From the NCBI GenBank assembly GCA_937885015.1, contig CALAAS010000025.1, positions 1 through 28,604 of the forward strand: a stretch of DNA of 28,604 nt, written 5' to 3'. This document shows, one piece after another, positions 23,239 to 28,604 of this stretch. Position 1 is the first letter of the stretch, and each line of letters opens with the position of its first letter. This DNA comes from an uncultured Clostridium sp. (GTDB taxonomy: Bacteria > Bacillota > Clostridia > Lachnospirales > Lachnospiraceae). Below the pieces are notes generated by a model. That model searched no databases, was not told the DNA's origin, and saw only the letters and a program-made list of their open reading frames with translations. Both the position numbers and the translations under genes were made by a program.

Positions 23239-24006
23239 CTAAAATACATTTTTCCCGCTGAAAATCTCTATCATTTCCCGCCGAAGGCTGTCCATGATCG
23301 CCAACCGCGTTTTGGGCGGCAGCTCATACACATCTGTCTTGAACAGGTAATTCTGCAAATCGATTTCCTTTAGCATCATTTTTGTATGGAACAGATTGGC
23401 TCCATATACATTTACATCTACCACGTCGTATTTTTCCAGCGTCTCAGCCGCAATGTAATCCTGAATTGACCGCACCCGGTGATCCATGAACAGCTTCTTT
23501 CCGTCCATGTCGCGGGTAAAGCCGCGTACCCGATAATCCATGGTTATAATATCGGAATCAAAGGAGCCGATGAGGTAATCCAGCGTGGACAGAGGCGTGA
23601 TCTCCCCGCAGGTAGCCACGTCAATATCCACACGGAATGTGGCCAGGCACGTCTCCGGATGGTATTCCGGATATGTGTGCACCGTCACATGACTCTTATC
23701 CAGGTGGGCCACCTGGGTTTCCCCCCGCACCGGAACCATGGACTCCTCTGCAATGAGAAGCGTAACGGAAGCCCCCTGCGGGTCGTAATCCTGCTGGGAA
23801 ATGCTCAGTACCTTGGCGCCAATCATATCTGTCAGTGTCGTCAGGATCCTGGTCAGACGTTCCGAGTTATACTGCTGATCAATATAAGCGATGTAATCCT
23901 TCTGCTCCCTCGGTGTTTTTGCATAACAGACATCGTAAATATTAAAGCTCAGCGATTTTGTCAGATTGTTAAATCCGTATAGTTTTAATTTCTGCCCCTG
24001 TTCCAT
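23239..24006 (-). CDS. speD: S-adenosylmethionine decarboxylase proenzyme
   Basis: 255-aa SpeD of the long (E. coli-like, class 1A) type, giving decarboxy-SAM for SpeE. Seen: LYGFNNLTKSLSFNIYDVCY at the N-terminus, the self-cleavage site LDKSHVTVHTYPE with Lys104-Ser105 (Ser105 becomes the pyruvoyl group), TFRVDIDVATCGEITPL, and the C-terminal HTKMMLKEIDLQNYLF. GGGGAGAGGG lies before the ATG. It is the first gene of the polyamine operon; a terminator-like hairpin ends about 50 bases upstream of it, suggesting either termination of an upstream transcript or attenuation. Confidence 0.95.
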   Translation of the reverse strand: MEQGQKLKLYGFNNLTKSLSFNIYDVCYAKTPREQKDYIAYIDQQYNSERLTRILTTLTDMIGAKVLSISQQDYDPQGASVTLLIAEESMVPVRGETQVAHLDKSHVTVHTYPEYHPETCLATFRVDIDVATCGEITPLSTLDYLIGSFDSDIITMDYRVRGFTRDMDGKKLFMDHRVRSIQDYIAAETLEKYDVVDVNVYGANLFHTKMMLKEIDLQNYLFKTDVYELPPKTRLAIMDSLRREMIEIFSGKNVF

Positions 24007-24054
24007 GACGATATCCCTCTCCCCTTTATTAAGTCTGTTTCCGATTTCCTGTGT

Positions 24055-24080
24055 AAAAAGAAGCTCGCGGGCGAGCTTCT
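24055..24080 (-). terminator. Terminator-like hairpin upstream of speD
   Basis: Minus-strand AGAAGCTCGC, CC, GCGAGCTTCT, then TTTT (one more T is shared with the stem). It stops about 50 bases short of the speD ATG and would end transcripts arriving from the promoter at 24609-24637 unless an alternative fold prevents it. Confidence 0.65.
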
Positions 24081-24107
24081 CCGCCTGCGGCGGGTCGCTT
24101 CTGCGAC
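24081..24107. repeat. Two further abutting GC hairpins
   Basis: CCGCC-TGC-GGCGG (24081-24093) and GTCGC-TTCT-GCGAC (24094-24107) follow the terminator-like hairpin with no linker, making three hairpins back to back. Confidence 0.7.
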
Positions 24108-24111
24108 ATAA

Positions 24112-24187
24112 TTCCTCTCCGCCGCATGGCGTTCCCCGCGGAGCGTTTTTTATTGCATAGGAAGCAATTTCCTATGCAATAAAAAAA
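24112..24187. repeat. Dispersed palindromic element, copy B
   Basis: 76-base copy of the element at 17458-17532, in the same orientation. The 41-base hairpin (24146-24186) has 18-bp arms TTTTTTATTGCATAGGAA and loop GCAAT. The C-G pair of copy A is T-A here, a compensatory change. Confidence 0.85.
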
Positions 24188-24470
24188 TGCAGGCATGCGT
24201 AAACACACATAACCTGCGTACCAGTCACAATCTTTTGATATATTTATGATGCAGAATCCGGATTGCCGCCAACCCGCCGGCAGTCGTTCCGTTTCTTCAC
24301 GTATCCGTCCGAAACACGGTTTCGAGTCCGTATATTTCCCCAATATCAGATTATTCAGAGTCTATATAGCAAATATCTTACTTTTACCACTCTTATTGAC
24401 CGTTTCACAAGTTGATGTGCAGTGTGCACTGGTTATAAAGTAACCAACTTATAAAATTTGAGCTTTTAAC

Positions 24471-24530
24471 TCAATCAATAATGCAGCTCCGGCTGCAATC
24501 GGCATTCGACCCGGCTGTCCGTATGGCCAT
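24471..24530 (-). CDS. Possible 19-aa small ORF (second of a same-frame pair)
   Basis: Reads MAIRTAGSNADCSRSCIID and stops at TGA. Its ATG directly follows the TAG of the upstream small ORF in the same frame, so the two could be one reading frame interrupted by a stop. GAGAGCGGG before the ATG is a fair ribosome site. A TGCAGC/GCTGCA hairpin lies in its 3' half. No family is recognised. Confidence 0.3.
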   Translation of the reverse strand: MAIRTAGSNADCSRSCIID

Positions 24531-24599
24531 CTACCCGCTCTCACGGGTGGTCAAGTATATTTGCATGGATGACTCATTTACAATCATCATTGGTTCCAT
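24531..24599 (-). CDS. Possible 22-aa leader ORF (first of a same-frame pair)
   Basis: Begins MEPMMIVNESSMQIY and ends LTTRESG at a TAG. The ATG lies only a few bases after the expected start point of a strong promoter, so translation would be nearly leaderless, or start at the internal ATGs. Its end contains an ACCCG/CGGGT hairpin. It might be a leader peptide or a remnant of a longer gene. Confidence 0.35.
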   Translation of the reverse strand: MEPMMIVNESSMQIYLTTRESG

Positions 24600-24608
24600 G
24601 ACGCTGTT

Positions 24609-24637
24609 ATCGTACCCGTTTTTCCGGGAAATGTCAA
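24609..24637 (-). promoter_or_regulatory. Strong promoter with a dyad in its spacer
   Basis: Minus-strand TTGACA (24632-24637), 17 bases, TACGAT (24609-24614). The spacer carries CCCG-GAAAAA-CGGG, a possible operator. It directs transcription through the two small ORFs towards speD. Confidence 0.7.
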
Positions 24638-24663
24638 GGGGTATTTCCCTTTCTTATGACTTC

Positions 24664-25473
24664 CTACCTCTCTTCACCGTTTTCCGTTGCAGCTTCTTTT
24701 GCCTCCGCCGCAGCCGCCTCTTTAGCACTGAGTTTCGGACTTAACATCCACAGCAGGATTCCCGCTGCAAAGATGAACACAGAAATAAACTGGGAGGTGG
24801 AAAGCGCCCCCACAGTTCCGCGGATCAGATCGCCCCGGAAGAACTCCAGTACAAACCGTCCGGCACTGTAAAAAATAAGGTAAAGAGCCGATACCCGGCC
24901 TGGTGTCCGGATCCGTCCTGCTGCCCAGATCAGCAGTGCACAGTGCAGAAAATCAAGGCCGCTGGAGATCAGCTGTGTCGGTACCAGCCGGATTCCATTG
25001 GGAGCGAAATCTGAATTGGTAAAGATAATGCCGAATGCGCTGTCTGTCGGCATCCCGTAACAGCACCCAGCCAGAAAACAGCCAATACGGCCAAATCCCT
25101 GTGCCAGCGCCACAGATGGCAAAACCAGATCCGCATACGTAAAAAACGGAATTTTCTTAACCCGGCTTACCAAATATCCGCCCAGAACGCCTCCGATGAT
25201 CCCGCCGTACACCACGAATCCGTCCCCGATATCCAGTAGACGTTTGGGACTTTCAAGAATCTCATCCCAAATCGTGATATAGTATAACAGTTTTGCTCCG
25301 ATCAGACCTCCAACCACGCCCCATACAGCAATGGACAGCAGTACATCACTGTCCAGTTTTCGCTTATTGGTTCTGTATTCCGTTAAGAGATACGCGGCAA
25401 TAATCCCGATTCCAATCATCAGTCCATAGCCGTGAATCGTCAGATTTCCAATGGTAAATAAATCATTTTTCAT
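24664..25473 (-). CDS. lgt: Prolipoprotein diacylglyceryl transferase
   Basis: 269-aa, seven-segment membrane enzyme that moves diacylglyceryl from phosphatidylglycerol to the lipobox cysteine of prolipoproteins. Seen: IHGYGLMIGIGIIAAYLLTEYR near the N-terminus (His and Tyr of the family, listed over two segments), GGIIGGVLGGYL, the signature AQGFGRIGCFLAGCCYG (the clostridial variant of GRxGNF), and a C-terminal RFVLEFFRGD. An Ala/Glu-rich tail (EAAAAEAKEAA) is unusual but harmless. The start at 25473 is preferred because GGAGG lies five bases upstream; the in-frame ATG at 25494 has none. Its substrates probably include the lipoprotein at 16313-17356. Confidence 0.95.
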   Translation of the reverse strand: MKNDLFTIGNLTIHGYGLMIGIGIIAAYLLTEYRTNKRKLDSDVLLSIAVWGVVGGLIGAKLLYYITIWDEILESPKRLLDIGDGFVVYGGIIGGVLGGYLVSRVKKIPFFTYADLVLPSVALAQGFGRIGCFLAGCCYGMPTDSAFGIIFTNSDFAPNGIRLVPTQLISSGLDFLHCALLIWAAGRIRTPGRVSALYLIFYSAGRFVLEFFRGDLIRGTVGALSTSQFISVFIFAAGILLWMLSPKLSAKEAAAAEAKEAATENGEER

Positions 25474-25500
25474 GGTTTCCTCCGTTCTTTTCATTTGGCA

Positions 25501-25535
25501 ATGCTATAATGCCTGTTTCGCCGTCATTATAGCAT
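25501..25535. promoter_or_regulatory. Perfect inverted repeat with two opposed extended -10 boxes
   Basis: ATGCTATAATG (25501-25511) and its exact reverse complement (25525-25535) with a 13-base spacer, between lgt and the divergent flavoredoxin-like gene. The minus-strand arm gives TGCTATAAT, the likely -10 of lgt. Confidence 0.6.
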
Positions 25536-25561
25536 AACTTTAACAAATTAGAAATACGAAT

Positions 25562-25590
25562 TTGCTTTTCCGCCTTTTCGATGGTATGAT
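25562..25590 (+). promoter_or_regulatory. Promoter of the flavoredoxin-like gene
   Basis: TTGCTT (25562-25567), 17 bases, TATGAT (25585-25590), 27 bases before the ATG at 25615 and just before an AAGGAGG ribosome site. Confidence 0.6.
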
Positions 25591-25614
25591 ACGAAAAAAG
25601 GAGGTATCTGTGAT

Positions 25615-26124
25615 ATGGCATTTAAAGAAGTAAAACCAGAGGAACTGAATTTTAATCCCTTTCAGAAAATTGGAAGCGACTGGATGCTGATTACGGCTGG
25701 CGATGAAACCGGCTGCAATACCATGACTGCCAGCTGGGGAGGCGCCGGCGTATTCTGGAAAAAGCCGGTTTTAACCTGCTACATCCGCCCTCAGCGCTAC
25801 ACGAAAGAATTTGTAGATTCCCATGACGCGTTCTCCGTATCGTTCTTTGATCCCCAGTACCGGGAGGCTCTGAACCTGTGCGGTACGGTGTCCGGCCGCG
25901 ACCGGGATAAAATGAAAGAAGCCGGACTTACTCCCATCTTCCCGGATGGAATTCCCGCTTTTGAGGAAGCAGACCTCATTTTCCTATGCCGCAAGCTTTA
26001 CCGGGCGCCGATTTTGCCGGAATACATTTTAAATAAGGAACATGACGCTGCTTTTTACCCGGAAAAAGACTATCACGATCTTTACATTGCTGAGATCCTG
26101 AAGGTTCTGAAAAAAGAAAACTGA
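25615..26124 (+). CDS. Flavin reductase-like domain protein (flavoredoxin-like)
   Basis: 169-aa FMN-binding split-barrel protein. Seen: LITAGDETGCNTMTASWGGAGVFWKKPVLTCYI (in two strands), matching the flavin reductase/flavoredoxin pattern in which a Thr/Ser-rich turn binds FMN, then RPQRYTKEFVDSHDAFSVSFF and the GTVSGRDRDKMKEAGLTP segment typical of this clostridial group. Known: such proteins bind FMN and act as flavoredoxins or flavin reductases; the partner is unknown. AAGGAGG lies well placed before the ATG. Monocistronic, with a terminator shared with the convergent anti-sigma gene. Confidence 0.9.
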   Translation: MAFKEVKPEELNFNPFQKIGSDWMLITAGDETGCNTMTASWGGAGVFWKKPVLTCYIRPQRYTKEFVDSHDAFSVSFFDPQYREALNLCGTVSGRDRDKMKEAGLTPIFPDGIPAFEEADLIFLCRKLYRAPILPEYILNKEHDAAFYPEKDYHDLYIAEILKVLKKEN

Positions 26125-26132
26125 AACATCCA

Positions 26133-26216
26133 AAGTGGGCAGCCATGAAAAACGGTTTCAATTCCTACCGGAGTGGAACACGTTTTTTGTCAGGCTGCCC
26201 GCTTCGCTATTTTTTT
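26133..26216 (+). terminator. Terminator between convergent genes
   Basis: AAGTGGGCAGCC pairs with GGCTGCCCGCTT (12 bp, one G-U) across a loop of about 48 bases; a run of seven T follows at 26210-26216. The T-tract runs into the stop codon of the minus-strand anti-sigma gene. Confidence 0.7.
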
Positions 26217-27033
26217 ACTTTGACTCAATAATTTCTCCGGCCATGGCAAGAATCTCTTCCGCAGTCAGTCCATGTTCCATGGTCATCAGGTTGTAGGTCA
26301 AACCATCCTCTTTCCAGAAAGCTCCCAGATACGTTTTCCGCTCTTCTTCCTGAGAGCCGTAGCTGATCTCCAGCGTTCCCTCTTCCTGACGTTTCTCGTC
26401 TTCTGCAGAAGGCCGTTCATCCGGCGGAAGGAACAGGTATTCCATGGAGGATATTTCTACCGTCACACCGTCAAATTCTCCTGACAAAACCACCGGATAC
26501 GCTCCACTTTCCACGCCTTCCACCGGCTTTGAAATATCCAGAAATACATCTTCGCTGTAATCCACGCTGATGGACGGGTAAGCTGCCACCTGGACTCCGC
26601 TTTCATCCTGAGCCGATACCTCCGTATAATATCCTCTTTCGAACTGGATCCCATTGGAAAATGCGTCCACCGCTTTTGCTTTTTTATCCAGTTTTTCACT
26701 GGCCTTTACTTCTCCGGCAGATGCATAATCCACCTGATCGATCTGCGTTGAAGAGGACAGGCTGACAATTTTCCCGGCTGCCACTGCTGTCCCGGCTCCC
26801 AGCACCGCAATAACGGCTGCTGCCACCATCATTTTTCTTCCGCTCCATCGTTTCATTCCCATTCTCCCTTCTGTCTCCTGTATGGTTTTCTGAATTGATA
26901 CACGCATGCGCTCTGTCTGCTGGAAAGAAGGAACCGCCTGATCCGCAATTTCCCGCAGTTTCCATTCTGGCTCTTTCCGGTATGTTTCATCCCTGCTTTC
27001 CCTGCCTCCTCCCGGTCTTCTATACGGTTCCAT
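26215..27033 (-). CDS. Transmembrane anti-sigma factor, DUF4367-like C-terminus
   Basis: 272 aa. Seen: a cytoplasmic N-terminal helical region of about 65 residues (EWKLREIADQAVPSF), one membrane segment at about 67-86 (KMMVAAAVIAVLGAGTAVAA), and a long extracytoplasmic domain whose end (GLTYNLMTMEHGLTAEEILAMA) resembles DUF4367-type lipoprotein/anti-sigma tails. There are no zinc ligands, unlike the first anti-sigma in this window. It overlaps the sigma gene by 14 bases and has GGGAGG before its ATG, so it is coupled to it. The anti-sigma role is inferred from operon position and architecture. Confidence 0.78.
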   Translation of the reverse strand: MEPYRRPGGGRESRDETYRKEPEWKLREIADQAVPSFQQTERMRVSIQKTIQETEGRMGMKRWSGRKMMVAAAVIAVLGAGTAVAAGKIVSLSSSTQIDQVDYASAGEVKASEKLDKKAKAVDAFSNGIQFERGYYTEVSAQDESGVQVAAYPSISVDYSEDVFLDISKPVEGVESGAYPVVLSGEFDGVTVEISSMEYLFLPPDERPSAEDEKRQEEGTLEISYGSQEEERKTYLGAFWKEDGLTYNLMTMEHGLTAEEILAMAGEIIESK

Positions 27034-27595
27034 ACTGATGCCTCCCTTCGCATACTTCCCGCCCTTTATGAAGCCTGGATTTTACCGTTCCTTCCAGAAC
27101 TCCCGTCACACGGGCAATTTCCCGAACCGGCAGTTCATTGACATAGTAAAGTGTCAGCACAGTCCTCTGTTTCAAGTCCAGCTTTGCCATAGCCTGCAGG
27201 ATTTCCCTTGTTTCCTCCCGCCGAAGCACCTCTTCCAGCGGTTCCAAAGCCTCCGCATCCCGCCTGGCCCATTCGCCGGAGCACTCCCCGTCAGAGGCAT
27301 CTGTCAATTCCTCGTAAGAAAAGACTGGCTTTTTCTTCTTTATGTATCTCCATGCTGTCCGGACAAGGATCTGATACAGCCAGGATTCAAACGCCGCCTC
27401 CTCCCGGATGGAGGCGCGGTTCAGAAAACATTTTACAAACGTCTCCTGCACGATATCCTCGCTGTCCGCCCGGTTTCCGCTGATGAGAAAAGCCATACCG
27501 TAAAGCTTTTTTACATAAAGCTCATACAATCGGTTAAACGCAGCCTCGTCTCCCTGTTTCATCCCTTTTACCAATTCTTCCATGATATCATTCAT
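27020..27595 (-). CDS. ECF-type RNA polymerase sigma factor
   Basis: 191-aa SigW/SigV-like ECF sigma. Seen: region 2 at about residues 10-80 (AAFNRLYELYVKKLYGMAFLISG, then RADSEDIVQETFVKCF and FESWLYQILVRTAWRYIKK) and region 4 at about 130-180 (LDLKQRTVLTLYYVNELPVREIARVTGVLEGTVKSRLHKGRE in two helices). A charged linker separates them. Start ATG 27595 has AAGGA about 12 bases upstream. Transcribed with the downstream anti-sigma gene. Whether it autoregulates cannot be seen; no obvious ECF-type promoter was found upstream. Confidence 0.93.
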   Translation of the reverse strand: MNDIMEELVKGMKQGDEAAFNRLYELYVKKLYGMAFLISGNRADSEDIVQETFVKCFLNRASIREEAAFESWLYQILVRTAWRYIKKKKPVFSYEELTDASDGECSGEWARRDAEALEPLEEVLRREETREILQAMAKLDLKQRTVLTLYYVNELPVREIARVTGVLEGTVKSRLHKGREVCEGRHQYGTV

Positions 27596-27692
27596 ACTAT
27601 TTTAATTCCTTTATGTTTCCTCAACTGATGCACCGGTTGTGTCCGTTATTGATCCGGACATTATATAAGAGCCTGCAAACAGCAATTTGGTT

Positions 27693-27752
27693 CAAAAAAA
27701 TGAGGGTGCCGCAGAATAACCCTCTTTTGAGGTTCATCCTGCGGCGCCCTCA
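27693..27752 (-). terminator. Intrinsic terminator of hsp20
   Basis: Minus-strand TGAGGGCGCCGCAG pairs with CTGCGGCACCCTCA (14 bp, one mismatch or wobble) with an inner CCTCAAAAGAGG stem, followed by TTTTTTT. Confidence 0.8.
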
Positions 27753-27785
27753 CGCTTTATCTGTATCCGGTAAACTTATCCGGCT

Positions 27786-28250
27786 TTATCCCTCGATGGC
27801 AATATAATGCTTTTCTTCCACTGCCGGTTTCTCTTCTTTCTTCGGGATACTGAGTTTCAAAATACCATGCTTGAATTCTGCTTTGATATCCGCCTCCGTC
27901 AGGCCGTCGCCCACATAAAAGCATCTCTCGCAGGCGCCGGCATACCGCTCTTTGCGGATATATCGTCCGGTTTTCTTCTCCTGCTCATCCTGATCGAGGC
28001 CTTTGGCAGCCTGTATGGTCAGATATCCGTCCGTCAGCGATACCTGTACCTCTTCCTTCTTAAATCCAGGAAGGTCTATTTCCATCTCATATCCGCCGTC
28101 CGTTTCCCGGATGTCCGTCTTCATCAGGTTCTGTCCATGTCTTCCGTATAGCTTCTTTTCCATCCGGCGCTCTGCGCGGTCATCGTAAAACGGGAAGTCA
28201 TTAAAAAACTCATCAAATAAATTTTCTCCAAAAATACTAGGCATTAACAT
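27786..28250 (-). CDS. hsp20: Hsp20/alpha-crystallin small heat-shock protein
   Basis: 154-aa ATP-independent chaperone that holds unfolding proteins. Seen: an N-terminal phenylalanine-rich arm (IFGENLFDEFFNDFPFYDD), the alpha-crystallin domain at about residues 45-140 (KTDIRETDGGYEMEIDLPGF to HGILKLSIPK), the conserved GILKLSIPK end motif, and a C-terminal HYIAIEG with the I-x-I anchor. An acidic Lys/Glu-rich stretch follows the domain. Two cysteines (ACERCFY) in the dimer loop region are unusual for this family. GGAGAG lies seven bases before ATG 28250. It has its own CIRCE-controlled promoter and a strong terminator. Confidence 0.95.
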   Translation of the reverse strand: MLMPSIFGENLFDEFFNDFPFYDDRAERRMEKKLYGRHGQNLMKTDIRETDGGYEMEIDLPGFKKEEVQVSLTDGYLTIQAAKGLDQDEQEKKTGRYIRKERYAGACERCFYVGDGLTEADIKAEFKHGILKLSIPKKEEKPAVEEKHYIAIEG

Positions 28251-28376
28251 AAGTCATCTCTCCTTTTTTAAACGTATGTGTGTTTACCTTGTTTCTTTGG
28301 AACAGGGATGTTTCAAGAGCTCCTTCGGGATTCTTTCTCTTCCCTCTTATCTGCTCTCTTCCTTTGTTCTATCCAT

Positions 28377-28405
28377 GTTATAACACTTATAATTAACACT
28401 GTCAA
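28377..28405 (-). promoter_or_regulatory. Sigma-A promoter of hsp20
   Basis: Minus-strand TTGACA (28400-28405), 17 bases, TATAAC (28377-28382). The -35 lies inside the CIRCE-like element. Confidence 0.8.
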
Positions 28406-28419
28406 GAGGTGAGTGCTAA
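28393..28419. promoter_or_regulatory. CIRCE-like HrcA operator
   Basis: TTAACACTG, 9 bases, GAGTGCTAA; consensus is TTAGCACTC-N9-GAGTGCTAA. The right arm is perfect and the left arm has two differences. It overlaps the -35, so HrcA binding would block the promoter. Confidence 0.82.
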
Positions 28420-28506
28420 TTATTTTGTGAAGAATTTGTGAAGCCTTGATTTTGCGGGCTTCACAGAGATTTTTCACTTACTTTCGCACTCAATTTTCTT
28501 GGTTTG

Positions 28507-28574
28507 ACCACATTTTTACGACAAATTCTTGGAAAAATATATTCGTCTGATTTTCTTACCACATTTTACGACAA
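28507..28574. repeat. Pair of direct repeats near the window edge
   Basis: ACCACATTTTTACGACAA (28507-28524) and ACCACATTTTACGACAA (28558-28574), differing by one T, 51 bases apart. A further ACCACA follows at 28590. Spacing and form would suit protein-binding sites; the feature they belong to probably lies beyond the edge. Confidence 0.5.
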
Positions 28575-28604
28575 CGACTTATGGTTTATACCACAGCAGG
28601 TACG

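Larger units (their letters stand above)
24007..24663. other. Gene-poor structured region between lgt and speD
   Basis: 657 bases with no conventional gene. On the minus strand it runs from a strong promoter (24609-24637) through two tiny same-frame ORFs (24471-24599), several short hairpins at about 24400-24480, palindromic element copy B (24112-24187), and three stacked GC hairpins (24059-24107) ending in a T-tract. Longer open frames on either strand here start without ribosome sites or run through the repeat. Confidence 0.6.
28251..28604. other. Upstream region of hsp20 to the window edge
   Basis: 354 bases without a gene. It holds the hsp20 promoter and CIRCE-like operator, a GTGAAGCC/GGCTTCAC hairpin at 28438-28464 followed by ATTTTT, and a pair of direct repeats near the edge (28507-28524 and 28558-28574). 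Confidence 0.6.

Noticed and set aside
24029..24343. 104-codon minus-strand frame across repeat copy B
   Set aside because: TTG start without ribosome site, and two thirds of it is repeat and terminator hairpins.
24490..24520. tRNA-like T-loop (GGGTCGAAT) on the minus strand
   Set aside because: No acceptor, D or anticodon stems can be formed around it.
24246..24744. Two plus-strand frames in the speD-lgt gap
   Set aside because: No promoter or ribosome site; the second runs antisense into lgt. Some stretches look protein-like, so a decayed gene cannot be fully excluded.

Overview
The window looks like chromosomal DNA from a gut-type Clostridia, most probably a Lachnospiraceae member. GC content is moderate. 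Shine-Dalgarno sites are strong AGGAGG-type, promoters are TTGACA/TATAAT-like, and a CIRCE (HrcA) operator and a SleB/CwlJ-type hydrolase are present. This placement is inference from gene content and style; no species can be named. I see no rRNA, tRNA, CRISPR array, intact insertion sequence or prophage.

Layout. 1-2.3 kb: cytidine deaminase, then an overlapping three-gene ECF sigma / zinc anti-sigma / membrane-protein operon. 2.3-6.2 kb: HAD phosphatase, ATP-dependent PEP carboxykinase (pckA) and a membrane-anchored SleB-like hydrolase. 6.2-13.5 kb: a branched-chain amino-acid block with leuCD plus a YbaK deacylase, a divergent LysR regulator, an acyltransferase-3 membrane protein, ilvC, ilvH and nudC. 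13.5-17.4 kb: a second LysR gene whose promoter carries a near-perfect long palindrome, facing a large lipoprotein with an HExxH peptidase-like centre that is split by a frameshift. 17.5-24.0 kb: a six-gene polyamine operon (speD-speA-speE-speB-CASDH-nspC). 24.0-24.7 kb: a gene-poor, highly structured stretch with a strong promoter, two tiny same-frame ORFs, stacked GC hairpins and a dispersed palindromic element. 24.7-28.6 kb: lgt, a flavoredoxin-like protein, a second ECF sigma / anti-sigma pair, and hsp20 under a CIRCE-like operator.

How the genes work together. The polyamine operon encodes arginine to agmatine (SpeA), agmatine to putrescine (SpeB), and two alternative ways from putrescine to spermidine: the decarboxy-SAM route (SpeD + SpeE) and the aspartate-semialdehyde route (CASDH + NspC). 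leuCD, ilvH and ilvC supply steps of valine, leucine and isoleucine synthesis, with the LysR gene next to leuC as the likely local regulator. The two ECF systems and the CIRCE-controlled small heat-shock protein provide envelope and protein stress responses.

Most worth a second look: the structured leader and terminator upstream of speD; a repeat element present in two good copies and one diverged copy whose stem shows compensatory base changes; the palindrome over the second LysR promoter with a 25-codon ORF and strong terminator on the other strand; the frameshifted peptidase-like lipoprotein; and the two spermidine routes in one operon.
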